A stretch of 64,000 nt of DNA. Source: Tubiluchus corallicola (Eukaryota; Priapulida; Priapulimorpha; Priapulimorphida; Tubiluchidae). The translations under genes and the position numbers were made by a program. The stretch lies in the NCBI GenBank assembly GCA_030141605.1, contig JAQGDQ010000078.1:62001-126000 (forward strand). Direction: 5' to 3'. Shown piece after piece: positions 26,601 to 39,680 of this stretch. Numbering within the stretch: the stretch's first letter is position 1; each line of letters begins with the position of its first letter. The notes below the pieces were generated by a model. It saw only the letters and a program-made list of their open reading frames with translations. It had not been told where the DNA came from and ran no database searches.

Positions 26601-29600
26601 CAAAATAATAAATCGAATATCCGTAACAAGGATGCAATTTAAATTTGCTTAGTAAAAATGGTTTTGACTCAGTAGTTGATTTGAAACATGTCTGGATCTG
26701 AAAGCCAATAAAAAAGCATACTAAATGTACAATAATGGCAAAACATTCTTTATATAAACAGATTAAAACAGTAATATTAAAATAAAATCTCCCAATGAAG
26801 AAATAGGTAATATACAAAATTCTGTACACACTGTTACTATCATCAGGTGAAAGAGAAAAGAAAAAGAACTACACAAAATATTACTAATTAGAATTAATTA
26901 AAAATTTTATGAATTTTCGTTAAGTGCAAGTGTACAATATTTACATAAATTTTAAAAATATAAACAATAATAAATTCATTTGCGCTGGTAATAAAATCAC
27001 TTAATTCAAAATTTAACAACAAAACTTCTGGAAAAAATTCTACAAGAAAGCTTATAAAATTTAGATAACTATTAGTGTACCTCACAAATGAGCCTCACCT
27101 GCGGGCAGTCAGTTGCAGAATGGTGCCGCAAACGACTGCTAATTGGAGCATCGTTACTTCTCGTAGAAACATTAGCTCCCTCCCGTTTACACTTTTTCGG
27201 ACGACCAACTTTTCTACGAGGAGAACTGTCCTGTTTCTGCTTACTTTCTGATCTAGTCGTAGGAGATTTCGGCTCTGTAGTATTGGATGAAAGACGATTG
27301 CTAGATCTCAGTCTAGTGATGGTGGCAGCACTTTCTTCACCGCTTTCTAATTTGACATCACCAGTCAAGCTGAAATGTACAAATCAAAACCAGATGAGTC
27401 TAATCTCTCATTTCAGCATTTCAAGAAATGCGTGGATGTGCAAAATTTCAAAACTACAGTCAAATTTCTTTATACCCGCCCCATTTTGGGATGGCAAAAC
27501 ATTGGCATTGTAGGGAGTCTGATATTATAACAAGGTGTGTTAAATTTTGCCATAGACGAATCACAAAACAGTCAGACGAGTGCATATAGATTAGAGTCCT
27601 CAGTTTTTATCCTAAAGGCTAATGAATTACAAAAAATGTTAAATTAATTACTTTTGAATTAATGACTCATTCAAAACCAGTCATCTTTATCAAGAACATT
27701 TTGCTTACATAATAAACGTGTCTTGTACTCATCTATATAATAGACTGTTGGCCTACTGTTCCACGAAACATGTATATATAAAAAAAGGTTATGTCATAAC
27801 TACAAATTTCTTGCTGGAATTTGCTTGGATGATTCTCAGAAACCAAGCAAATGTCACATTTCTTGTGGCAAAAAGAGAACCACGTGTTTTCTTGTCAGTT
27901 GCTATTATGATTGTGTGACACATTGATAATAACATTAGAGCTATCAATCCTTTACAATTGTTATTATATGATATACAGCACAGCTTGCAAACAAACAAAA
28001 CAACATAGCCTAAATTTTTTTACTCGACGTGATATCTGGTCAGTGTCAGCGACTCAATGGAACATATAGCAGCCTTGTGCAGGTGGCATTATATCAAGAA
28101 GTAGTTGAGAGTGCTGGTGGTATCTCTCCATTGAACATGTTTATTAATTTTTGGTTCCTGGCCATTTTGCAGGTGGCAAACAAGTTTGGTGGTATGACGG
28201 GGGGGGGGGGAGGGGAGCGGGTGTATAATGAGGCATAACGCAAAGCGCGATCATTTAATGTACTTTTTCACAATAACAATTTCGACTCAAGAAACAACGA
28301 ATTCTAGCTTCTACAACAAAAGAAACTTTATTTCAATATCAGATCAGCAATTTAAACATCTATGTGGCAAAAGGAGCATCAAAATAATGTTCAAAAATGC
28401 AACAATCCTAAGGAGTACCTACTTTTTTCAAAATTATGTGCACATCAAATGTGTTCTGACGATAAAAAATAAAGAACTAATTAAATTAACTAGTTCTCAA
28501 ATCACTTAACGAAGTGAATGTAATAAACAATTTACCTGAAAGGTCGTTGTTTAGATAAGTTAAAACCTTTCTTCTTTTCAGCTTCATACTGAGATCTTTC
28601 TTGAGGATATAACAGAATAAGATGAAGCATGAAGTCAAAATATATGCGAATACCATCCATAACCTCCTTACATAGGTTTAAACTAAAAAAAAGAGGTTAA
28701 TGTCATGACAATGTTTGGCACCTGGCAAGAACTTTAAGTATAATAAACAATATTGTCGCGAAGTTCGTCTCATAATTACTTCGTGTTTGACAGCCTTAAC
28801 ATAAACTTGAATTTAACTTGACCTGTGGTGTGTAAGAACTTTAACACACCCGGTATTGACTCTCTTTAATTAAATATTACAACGTTTGTGTCCTGTACTC
28901 ATCTCTCCTTCATTATAAATAATTTTTTCATCTCATTTTCTTCTTTTTAGGCTTATTATAAAATTGAAATAGCTTAAACTTCCCTCTAATCTTACTGTAC
29001 TTATTTGCTTCTGAGTGACCTTTTTTTACATTAATAGTGTTCTAGTTTTCTGTATTTAAGCTGTGTAACACAGGTCTACCTTGAACATTTAGACGTGTAG
29101 GTGAGCCAGGCTAATTGTTCCGCTGTGTTTTAGTACAGTTGCATAACATAATTGTTCGTGACCTGTTAACATTAATGTTATTGGATTCTGTAATTGTACA
29201 AACATAATGTGTCTTTTTTTTAGGTGAAAGTTTTATGGTTCGTGCCTATGGTATTCTTTTGGTATAGATTTCTTCGCATTTTTGTCAGTCAATCATATAA
29301 TTATGTGTTCGACATTTTTGAAGTCATGATAAATATTGTCTAATCTTTTTCAGTGATTGTTTCTGCCAGTGCAAAAGTACTAGTTTGAAATTTGTTTATG
29401 TGAAATACTCTTTTTTCTAGCAACGGTGATATTTTGTTATTTTCTCACAATATTTTACCTTTTGTTGTGATTTGAAGAATTGTTTATGTTAATATATGGC
29501 CAATGTAATTGTTAACTTTATTTTCTTTGTTTTCATTTTCATGCAGTTAACAGTGCCAACAATGATTCATGACTCAACATAAAAACCTGCAACCTTACTG

Positions 29601-32600
29601 GACCTGGAAGTAAGCAATAATATAGTTCAGTGTTCATTAAAAGCTAACAGGCTTAATAATTGTGGGCAAGTATTATCTTGGTGCTTGCTATCCCCCTGAA
29701 GTTGTTTTGGTGACTTCAGTTTTCCTTGAGCCTTTTGTCTTAGCTGCGCCTAAGACATTATCCTGCAAACTCATCAGGATATCACAAAACAATAACAATA
29801 AGCTAACCCTTGCCCACACAATACACGTTAATTTTTAGCACATAATGAAAGAAACTAGCTATTAAAACTCATTACGCCGTTAAATTTAAAAATATAAGAC
29901 ACTGACAATTTAAATAATAGTACCGATAAGCCCGATTAAGGCAAATAAAAGTGCATACAAATATTTAACAATAAAAGCTTGTTTCAACTCAACCACCATG
30001 GTGCCTATAATGTATGACGTGCTAATTTAACTAAAGAAAAACCCTAAAAATTGCAATAAATTCTGCAAATTATATAATCAAATCTTACAGTTAAAGAAAT
30101 TTAGGTTTCTTTTAAAAATGCAATTGTACTAAAAATAAAAATACTTTTGAATACATTTTTCTGTATGCTACAAACATAATAGCTACCTACTTTTTCTCAA
30201 CTGCTGGAACAGTTGGCATCTGAGGGACTGTTTTTCGATCAGGAGAACAGACAAGATTCATACCAAAATTCCTCACGTAACCTTCTAGTAGTTCCACTAT
30301 ATTTGGACTGCATGGAAGACTAATCAGCTAAACAAAAAGCAAATAGTTTAGGTGAACAAGCCTATACTATAACACCATATTCATTTCACAAAATACCACA
30401 TGTACAATAATACCATAATACAGTCACAAAATTTTGTGAAGTAAAATCTTCAAATACGAAAGCTATCCATGAAAAAACAAAAGCTCCAAATAATACAAAG
30501 ACAAAAGTATTATTAAACACAAGGGCATAGCTAGAGCTTGTGGAGCTTGGGGCAACACTTAAGTTTGCCATCGCTCCCTGATGAAAAATACGGCATAGCA
30601 ACATCCTTGTGATTTTACATTTTGTAAAATTTAGCAGTGTTGCCTTGCAGATGTGGTAAGTCCATTGGTGGAGATACACAAAATAATAGAGCACTGCTGA
30701 AAAAATTGTGTGTTGTGAAGAAGTTCTCCCTGTACACTTCAAAAGCTATGATAGGCACAACTGCTTCAAATGTTTACATGAATGTGATTATAAATTTTGT
30801 TCGCAGCAAACTCATAACAAGTACTGCAAACAATTTTTGAAAACAAAAAAAGAAAATCTGTGTAAATATTATAAAGATATTAAATCACTAATTAACATCT
30901 CCTTTGCAATAAATAGCAAACTTAAACAGTAAGTGCTACAATCAGTGTTTTTGTGGAAAATTAGATTATGCCAGGTGTTTTACCTTCTGCTAGGAAAATA
31001 AAAAAACATGTCAAACGTTTAAATGTTTCATAAATTAATGTTAGGAAAATCACACCAAGGACAAGGTGATGTTGTCGGAATTACACAAAGAAAAAATGCA
31101 GTCTACAGTTGCTAGGAAACTCCAAGCGTGGAGGGCGTCGCAGCGCCATTTGTAATTAAGTTGCAAAACTAACATCACAGGCATCAAACAGTTGATCCAC
31201 AAACATGAATGATTTCTAAGACAATGAAAATGTAAACCATTACATTTAATAGAACAATGTAATAGAACAATACGTCACTACCCTTATAACAATTATCGCC
31301 TCAAGCAAATTAAACAACAACACTTGCCCAGTGTACCCACACTATATAAGTTTTGTAACACATTTCTTATTGATCTGACAGTGCCGCATAGAACAGACTG
31401 CCGTTCTTTAGCTATGCCACTGATTAACAACATAACACCAACCTCATTCTTTGTATTTATTTTGCAATAATCCTTTTCCAGCACATCTTTTAATATTTGT
31501 GGCAAATAAATAGGAAAAGGTTCAACAGTATCAGTAATTTCTTCCAGATCCTAAACGAAAAAGTAATCAGAAATAATTTTACCGATTTGGTACGCATTCA
31601 ATCAGACAGTAATATAACTGATGCATTTTTTGGACAAATAATTTATAAGGAAACCCTAAATAGAGTGAAATTTAAACGTAGTTAAAGTATGTAACTTATT
31701 TAAAAAACTTGAGTCGAATGATTCAGCTGAAATTGCCCTTTCTTACTACATTTTGCTTTAAACTTCATAACATTAATGTACGAGCACATTATCATATTAC
31801 AGCACCTGAGGTTCAAAATCTAAGTCAGATTCATCATCGGAAGAAGTTTCCTCAGACCAAGCACTCCTTGAATCACCATCTTCACTTTTACTTTTTTTCT
31901 TCAATGTTTCCTCAACCTTTTCGGTCACTGTTTTCTTCTTTTTCTTGGTTCGCTTTCTAAAAATAATAAAATTAATTACAGCCATAATTTGAAGTAAAAC
32001 AAAAAACTGACTGGCTATTACAGTTTAGTATAACTAATACTTAAAGAAACACAAAAAGAGTATGTGATTAACTTAAAGAAACACTTACAGAAGCTCAGAA
32101 GTTTCAAATGCAAGTTGTTTTTGTAAAGCTTTGTTTTCCTCCGTATATCGTAGAATGTATTCTTCGGGCACACATCGATCCCAACTAAAAATCAAAGATA
32201 TCATTCCTACAAATCTACCTGATGCTCAAAGTTACCAGTAGCTCATAATGACTAAATAAACTGCCAACATTTACGCATTGTGGTTTTACAAGAGGAAAAT
32301 CTACATAACAAAACTCTTTTGTAACATCTGTGGGATGAGGTGAACCAGCGTAAGTCATGTTGTGCTTGGCTACAAAGCTGATTAATGCCGAGTCAGGTTC
32401 GTAAATGGACAAGTAATCGACAAAGAAAGTAGTTCTGAATGGTTCATATGCCATACTATCCTCTAGTTATTTGCTTGTTGAGGGGTATGTACTCTCTATG
32501 CACCAGCATGTGGTTTGGAAATGTACAGATGTAACTGCAGTGCTTCAATTTAGAAAATCATTCTTAATAAAGAACTATGTATAGTTCTTCAATTCTTTAT

Positions 32601-35549
32601 AACACGGACAATATCTGTTTCATTAACAAAACAATATTCATTGCTAGTCTACAGTAGAAGCATTGGATTTTTCAAATAAAAATTTAATAAACATTCACTA
32701 TGCAGCAGATATTTTATATACAGTGTTTTGATAACAAAGTACTTGTATGTGCTGACACTATTCAGCATTAAGTAAATTGCTGCTAATAGATCATATTAAA
32801 AAAAGGGCACAATTAAAAACTGAAACATACAGCACTTCAACTCAATTTTAAAACATGCACACACAGATACTCTATTACTCACAATGCACAAAACAGAAAA
32901 AATCAGGAAATTACTGTATTTTTTCACTGTTTTCCAAAAATAGCAAATTAGACTTACACCATGTTCAAGCATAGTACACTACAGTTTTGCATCTGTGGGA
33001 TTATGAAATATACCAGTGCTTAAACTGCAGCAGAAACTGAATCTCAAGAGAACGTCAACATCATCAATAACAATAAACTCTCACTAATTATATAATATAT
33101 AAGTTCTAATTATATATTTATCTAATTATATAACTTTATTTATCATTACAACCAAAAGGTTGAAATACAACACAATGTAAAATTATGATATAAAAATTGA
33201 AAACAATGAGGTGAAACGCACAGCGACAGACATACATGAATTAAATCAAATGAGTTTAAACTTATGATTGAAAATTACATAAACCACATGTGATAACTGT
33301 GCTTCAATCTCTCTGCTCTGCAATTAGGTAAGGGGTATTTCAGATGGTGGCGGGTACCATATCTATGAGTAATCGTATCTGGCATTTGTATATTTTTTGT
33401 AAGTTACACTATTTGTATTTTGGTTTCATTATAAGATCATGCACAGATTAATGAAAAATTGCATTATATACACATACTAGGCTTTGCTTTGTATAACTCA
33501 ATTTTTATACTTATTGTTGAGCTTTAACTTTATGATTGAGCTAGCTGTACAATATACCTGCTATTCCAACCTTGAAAATGTACCAGATATTCTGGAACTC
33601 TACGTCCTCTAAAGTCTTTCAAATAATTAACTTCTAGGATCTGAAAAAACAAAGAAAAATAGTCAATGCAAAATGATGCCGGAAGGTGAACAATTTGTTA
33701 AGAATCAAGAAGGTAGTTGTGAAAAGCTAGCACTGATTAAATTATCAAGGTAAAAAATAAAACTAAAAGCTTAAATACGTTTAAAAACCATTACAGCTCA
33801 ACAAACAAATGCATTCACACACGTAAATTAAATTTGCACATAATGCTAAAATCTAGATAGCAAACAGTGCATAAATTTGCTAAAAACTGTATGTATATCA
33901 TGCATAGGTTTTGACACAACTTTAAATACTTTTTTCCAAACGAAAAGAATTGTCCTATATGATCAGTTAGATAGTGGTGTGTAAGGAATCTCATCCTCTA
34001 AAATAATGTCAGCAAATGATGTAAGGCATACCAAAATTCAGTTTACTTTTTGTACTAAATGCTGTCTATTCTGGATTAAGCACATTATCAAGTGTCTGGA
34101 GAAAAGTTTCTGGTGTGAACCATACAGCATGATGAGGTATTTGGTAAAAACTGGATGATGATTCGATAAAAATTTAGTACCATCACAAATTAAATAAATC
34201 TATACACACAAAATGAGCAAAAAAACTGTCTTTTCACCTTTACAATCTGATCTGGCCTTTTTGTTTATAAATCACAAGTAAACTAGGTTGCTGCTAAAAT
34301 AAGTGCAAAATTTATTTACAACAAATTATCCATAGGCATGTTCATAATAAATACAATAAGTTCTCACTTAATGAACTAATGCATTCTAGCAAAACACGAC
34401 GTTAGGCGAGAACGTCATTAAACAAAACAAAGACTTCCACAGATAGTAATGTAAAAGAATTGAGATACGTTCCAAAGGCAAAAATCAATGCTGCTTTAAA
34501 CATATAAATTAAACGTTTTATGGGTTAACTCATATTTCTACTGATTAATTTCTTTCTCCTTGCTTGAAACCATCGATCTTCCTTAACAATATTTAGCGGT
34601 TAAATTTAGCAGTTCAGCACTGCTTAGTGAAAGCCAAAACATGGGGAGACCTTGAGACAATTTTATCTAGATACTCAGTCTGGTTGCTACAGGAACAGGT
34701 TGCGGGCAAAATTCCTTCATGTAAAGTTTGATTTCAGGTGCCTGGAAGCGTATAAATTGCAAATAGATTGCATTATGCTCGATACAAACGGCTAACATCT
34801 AGTAGTCAGTTGTGAAGCAAAAACATATAATAATTGCACTGTTTTACATTACTAGTGCATTTTTAGAATAGAATAATGCAGCATGTACTGTTGTAATGTT
34901 TCAAATATGGTAAAAATGTTCTTGATCAAACAAAAAAAAGGCACCAAATGTTCAGCGTCATTAAAATGAAAAGTCGCTGCGAGGGGAGTCATTAAGCAAG
35001 GACTTACTGTATAATATTTAATCATGACAATCTATTCAATAAAAATATATGAAGATAAACTTAGTAATATTTACTAAAATAATAGTAACATAAGTTACAT
35101 TACATGGGAAGTAGACCACAATGTACAGTGGTGTACAGTGCTACAATACCACAAATCCTCAATTCGTGCCAAGGTTGAAAATAGTACATTTTCACACTTA
35201 AGAGCCCATTCAGCCAAAGTGTCAATGAAAACTTGAGACAAGTAAATAAGTCAGAGTTTTTGTTATGTTAATATTTCAATGACGGGTCAATTTTCAAATT
35301 AGAATTTCAAGCTCAACCAAAACAGAATACATGCAAACTAAAAAAAGCTACATTTAACAGCATATCTAGTACTGGTAAAGCTTAGGGCAAAATTTTGCTG
35401 TTTCAAACATAAAAATGTGTAAAATGCCATTGTTTATTTACCTTTGATTCGTAGAGCACTTTTGCCTTGGTTGGATCTGGTTCAAAGCAAAAAACTCTTT
35501 CCCCATCCACAAATTTGGATTTCTGACCTCTTGTCGAAGTAATCGGCAT
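23646..35549 (-). CDS. Male-specific lethal 3 (MSL3) homologue, 12 exons, complete
   Basis: Exons, 5' to 3' on the minus strand: 35,442-35,549; 33,558-33,640; 32,089-32,184; 31,806-31,956; 31,443-31,550; 30,191-30,327; 28,536-28,682; 27,099-27,369; 26,154-26,316; 25,350-25,553; 24,396-24,480; 23,646-23,718. All phases join, giving 541 residues against about 520 in human MSL3. MSL3 is the chromatin-reading subunit of the MSL histone H4K16 acetyltransferase complex in the nucleus. Residues ~11-90 are the chromo barrel (GERVFCFEPDPTKAKVLY, then VPEYLVHFQGWN, then WDR). The cage aromatics known from human MSL3 have counterparts Y33, F58, W61 and W65. Residues 97-104 are lysine-rich. The MRG domain starts at ~155 (LPCSPNIVELLEGYVRNF; LCKEVMDGIRIYFD), is interrupted by a Ser/Pro-rich insert (~277-425), and resumes at VLSWKLVP and YGAHHLLRLF to the C terminus. 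The insert has an AT-hook-like KVGRPKK (~330-336). The donor of exon 5 (GTTGGT) is weak. Confidence 0.93.
24774..25239. mobile_element. hAT-type non-autonomous transposon (MITE) in an MSL3 intron
   Basis: The left end CAGGGGTCCCCAAAC and the reverse complement of the right end, CAGGGGTCTCCAAAA, form terminal inverted repeats with the CAGGGGTC start typical of hAT elements. Flanking 8-bp sequences ATTTAACT (24,766-24,773) and ATTTCATT (25,240-25,247) agree at 6 of 8 positions, fitting a decayed 8-bp target-site duplication. The element is 466 bp with no transposase frame. It sits between the exons at 24,396-24,480 and 25,350-25,553. Confidence 0.8.
26409..26585. repeat. Three tandem copies of a ~61-bp unit in an MSL3 intron
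   Basis: GTTAGACATAG occurs at 26,419, 26,481 and 26,541 (spacing 62 and 60 bp), each followed by an AAATGACA or AAAGACA stretch and AAATGAAAATTT. Copies 2 and 3 are almost identical and copy 1 is more diverged. Confidence 0.85.
30518..31422. mobile_element. Possible DNA transposon relic in the MSL3 exon 5-6 intron
   Basis: The left boundary has AGGGCATAGCTAGAG and the right boundary, inverted, has CAGTGGCATAGCTAAAG, a terminal motif seen in many invertebrate DNA elements. The interior has a plus-strand frame (30,708-30,932) with a Cys/His-rich segment (NCFKCLHECDYKFC) that may be a remnant of a zinc-binding region. The frame is short and the assignment weak. Confidence 0.35.
34354..35009. 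mobile_element. Pogo/Tc1-mariner-like MITE in an MSL3 intron
   Basis: The left end CAATAAGTTCTCACTTAATGA and the right end read inverted, CAGTAAGTCCTTGCTTAATGA, match at most positions. Both are directly flanked by TA (34,352-34,353 and 35,010-35,011), the target site of this superfamily. The interior is 656 bp with no transposase frame. It lies in the first, ~1.8-kb intron of MSL3 (between 33,640 and 35,442). Confidence 0.82.
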
Positions 35550-36699
35550 TGCTTCAAGCTTCACCCAACCTCAAATTGGCCGTCAATTTGAAAGTTTACA
35601 AAGCTAGCCGTAGGTATAATCAGTCACATCGACTATTGCCTTGGCTAGGAAACAATGGGATTCATTATCTTATTTAAGATATTAATAAGTCATTTGACTT
35701 ATTAGGGCCGACTTTATTTGCATGAAAATTTCAACTATAGCTTTGAAGAAAAACCATCTATGTAAACTGAGAGCTGTGATGCTCGTTACAGAACGTCTAT
35801 ACTTATTTAGCCTGCTAGCACTAATACTAAATGTATAATAGATTGCTGAAGTACAAATATCAGTAATCCCAACTGCATAGCTAGAGTATCTTAAAATGCT
35901 AGGAATCAACCTGAAAATCTAACCAGATCTCCGTGAACATTTTGCCGCGACCGAGCTCAGCACGAACGCCGTTTCAGCAATAAGCATGTTCTTAATCATT
36001 TTTTAGAACGGATTTTATAGTCTAGTTAAAATAAGTTTATTTTAGCTTTTCGGTGGAGCAAGTTCGAAATACGGTAAAATATTAAACAGAGCTGTTATGA
36101 TGTTTTTTCTTTCTTGTCAAAATTATGATCGGTAGTATTTGAGTGCTAAATTCCTAAATCTTTTTGCAAACGTAGTAGCACTAAACTATGATAATAATCT
36201 TTTACGTTGATTAGCTTCTGCAATCTGGTATCTGTCCAAGAGATGGAATTTGATTGTCAAACATAATATTGTTTCTTGCACCGAACTTTCACCAAGTGAA
36301 GTCCTAACAGTACTGTTTTCTGGCTGGATATGCTTCTAGATTTCTCCTGTGATTGAGATGGGGGGGGATCTAGCCCCTAGGTCTTAACCTAGCTGGTGGT
36401 GAGGCCTAAGGAAATGCTTCCATCAAGAGCACTTTGAGAGCATGATAAAGAATGGGCGCCAGTTACTTGAAGAGAGAGACATTATCCATTAAGCAAAGGT
36501 CTGTCATAATTATGGCAGTGTGGGTAGGTGTCAAAATAGGGGCATTGGGCAGGCAGTCCAAAGGGTGGCGTTGAACTGAAGAAGCCTTCTCTGCAAATTG
36601 GTATTAATGTACAGTGCCTCGAATATGGAGAAGAACTTCTATAGTTTTCCTTTGAAAAGGATCCCAAAAAAGCATATTGTCCAGAAAGCCCAATGTAGA
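35550..36699. other. Region upstream of MSL3
   Basis: It begins directly before the MSL3 start codon, so the promoter and 5' UTR should be in the first few hundred bases. No TATA box or other element can be named with confidence. A G8 run lies at 36,361-36,368. Confidence 0.35.
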
Positions 36700-36986
36700 T
36701 TTCAACGGACGTGCTGCGTCACAATTGCACAACTCTGAACTGAAAATTACAGTACCTGTTTTTTGTGCAACGCATTTCCGAGATAACATTGTAGGCGCTG
36801 GTGCTCGTCTAATTAGCGAATAGGGAAATGACTGTAACGGCGAAAAACTACGAGTGCGATATTTCGTTTCTGCGACAAGAATTCTTTCACGTAATCATTG
36901 AAAAAAATAATATGTTCTCTCTCAATATTTTATAGGGCAAATTGTTTTGAGCTATAGCTTAAGATTGGGTCCGGTTATCCTTTAAT
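36700..36986. repeat. MITE-like repeat, copy C (right part)
   Basis: It aligns with the right ~280 bp of 3,072-3,708: CAGTACCTGTTTTT, GCATTTCCGAGA, CGTCTAATTAGCGAAT, AATATTTTATAGGGCA and TTAAGATTGGGTCCGGTTAT. The right end (TCCGGTTATCCTTTAA) matches the inverted repeat of copy A. The left part of the family is not evident, so this copy is truncated or replaced. Confidence 0.6.
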
Positions 36987-37599
36987 TCTGTAATGAGTGG
37001 AAATGGCTAGAATAGACGGGTGTGTAATGGGTGACAGTTGGAGAGCTAGGACGAGTGCTTATGCTATGGTAAAAGGAGATGACAAGGCCGAGCAGGTGTA
37101 GAATCTAAAAACAAAATGAACTAGCAAGTGTGGGGAACCATGGAGAGAGAGGCCACACTTTTAGAGCTTTTAGAGCAATATGGTGCAAAAAATTTTGTTT
37201 ATCAATTGAAGTAAGTAAACTTTAAGTAAGTAAGAAATTTTTTGTACGTGTACGGAGATAAGACCAACATGGAATAATTCTCGTTTTCAAGTATTTGCAT
37301 TTAATGCAACTAGGATCTTTATAGGAGACTCTGTTTTAATAACTGCCTTACTAATTTTGTTGCCATAATGGATACAATGGCTAGGTTCTTACCATTAGTA
37401 ACGACATTGATTACGCTTCTACAACGTTGTTTTGTGAATGCATAAATCTTGTGATAGACAGAATTGGTTGTTTATTGGTTGTGAGATGGTTGTATTTTGA
37501 TCAGTTCGTTTTGGGTTGTTAAGCAACCAAAATCCAATTTTTACAGACGTTGGATTTTCGTCATATTCAAATTTTTGCAAAATAGTCAAAGCCTGTTAA

Positions 37600-37905
37600 A
37601 CTACTGAGGTATATGGAACGTCTGACCATTGTACAGTAGTAGTAGTATTGTACAGTAGTAGTAGTAGAGTTTATTAGCTGTAAATACAACGAATGATACA
37701 AAAACTGGAGTAGCAGAAAATAATAAAATTTATTGACCATTATTCTTTCCGTCAGGAGGGTTGTGTATTGGTAAGATTCTGACCATTGTAACAGTCTGTT
37801 TTTGACGTCTCAATGTGGACGTTGTGTATTGGTTAGCTTATGACCGTTGTGTAAAAGACAGATTCTAACCATTGTATAACGGTCAAATTTTGATGTCTGT
37901 GTTAT
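37600..37905. repeat. Short degenerate tandem repeats
   Basis: GTTGTGTATTGG occurs at 37,760 and 37,821 (period 61 bp), each followed by GACCATTGT or GACCGTTGT words. At 37,630-37,670 TTGTACAGTAGTAGTAGTA is repeated twice with AGT trinucleotides. Confidence 0.6.
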
Positions 37906-38639
37906 AATATACACATGACTGAAGTGTACCCCATCCCTGCTAATGTAGACGCACTTTTTGTCTAGCACATTGATTTATGGAGCAGAAAATTAATAACCTG
38001 TTCATTTTGGCAATACTAATAATTTTACTGTGGAATATTTTAATTACCAAATGCCACTTTGAGTCTTTCTTATTACTATTTGAAAAGCAATCATTTTAAC
38101 AATTACTTTCACACAATTTCATGATTTCAAAATTACGAGTATGACAAATAGTGAAATAAAGGATAGTAATTTTAAATTAATGAAACAACGAAGTAAACAA
38201 TTCGTACGTAACTTTGCCGAATATATTCTTACTATGCATTTCGTAAATCTCGATAGACTCGTATACTCATTATAGTATACTCCATTATAGGAATTGGCAG
38301 AAGTGTAACGATGCAATATTGAACGCGTCCATGATTACAATTTTTTAATGAACATTTGCCTGAACAAAAAACAACGATCTAGCTTCTCCAACCATATCTC
38401 CCGAGCTTGTGGCCGCATTAGGAGTCTTAGGCTTTGATAATATTTGGTAAGAAATCTGTGTTTCACTACGGTTGTGTTAAAATATGTGCAAATTTGCAAT
38501 AAATAGTAAAATAGTCTTATTTTGCAGAATATTTTTATTGACAAACAAAAGATAGCCATTCTAGTTAATATAAAAAATTTGCAGGAAGTTTACTTCAAGC
38601 TACGTAAATGTCGCTAAAATAATCCACAAGTAAAAAATA

Positions 38640-38720
38640 TTCAAGGGGGTGGCTCCGTCCGTATAAAGGGCCCCCATAATTTCATTAGCATAGGGGTCGC
38701 AAAAGGCCATAATCCGACTC
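38640..38720. other. Locally GC-rich patch of unknown nature
   Basis: GGGGGTGGCTCCGTCC and AAAGGGCCCCC stand out in AT-rich surroundings. I see no tRNA fold or coding frame. It may be part of a transposon. Confidence 0.25.
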
Positions 38721-39654
38721 TATCCGAGCTGTAGCCTGTAGGGGTAATTGCTTATTTCTCATCTGGAAACTGTCAGCTAGTCGACTTATACCGGCCATAA
38801 TTTAATACTGGCACTTCCAAACAGGATAGCTAACCTCTCAGTACAATAAGGAAGACTAGTATTATTTTGACTAAAGCCAGGTACAAAATATGTAAAATAC
38901 AAGTGAAGTTGTCTGATTTAATGCAACGCCTTACAAGACCATTAAAACTACCCGCTCACTCTCGTTTCTACTGGTGTTTGTGAACTGGTATGTGATTTGG
39001 GAAGCCTTTTCGTCTAGTGCATCTGCTGGTACGTCATCTGCTACGTCATCTGGTCAAGTAGGCGTGGCATTTTCCCATTAAACGCCGATAAAGGCGTTAT
39101 TAAGCGCAATGAGGAATGTAGGGCAGCAATTGTCAATTTTCGTTTTTTGTAATGTCTGTTCCAGACATCCCCAATGAAAAGTGTGGATAGCTAAGCTAAA
39201 TGCTTTAACTCCCTAACGAACTTAGACACTAATGTTAACGCAAAGATCTTAATTTAGCTTCCGATATACATACGCGAGTCATGCACTTCCTCGACCAGTT
39301 TTAGGAAAGGACCTTGTACTTATCCTGTTTTGTGAAAAGCTTGGGCGTGGTGAATCGACGCTTATCACTTGCCGCAGATTGACACAAGCGGCGGTACTCT
39401 ATTGATTTTGCTACCTGCTCAGGTGTGCAGTGAGTTACGCTTGGGATGCTGTGCGCCATCTTTATCTTCTACATGCTGTAGTGTAGAGTAAAATGGAAAG
39501 TGAATTTGTTGGATGTGCTGGTGTAAAAAACAATGAGAATGTGATGAATATGTTGACCTAGATGCTTCACGGTCAAATTAATCTTCTGTGTACAGCAACA
39601 AAATTCAGGTATGGTGTACGTAGTTTTATAAATGAGAGTTGAAAAGTTGGAATT

Positions 39655-39680
39655 AAGAAAATAAATGTTCTATGTCTTTT
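39655..39680 (+). repeat. Short LINE 3'-tail relic
   Basis: AAAATAAATGTTCTATGTCT here is identical to 20 bases at the 3' end of the LINE fragment at 62,586-63,636. Upstream similarity is not obvious, so this would be a very truncated insertion. Confidence 0.4.

Noticed and set aside
27088..27513. 141-codon plus-strand frame
   Set aside because: It is the complement of MSL3 exon 8 (27,099-27,369), whose minus-strand reading is supported by splice phases and similarity.
30386..30742. 118-codon minus-strand frame with hydrophobic stretches
   Set aside because: It sits in an MSL3 intron across the edge of a likely transposon relic, and no family is recognised.
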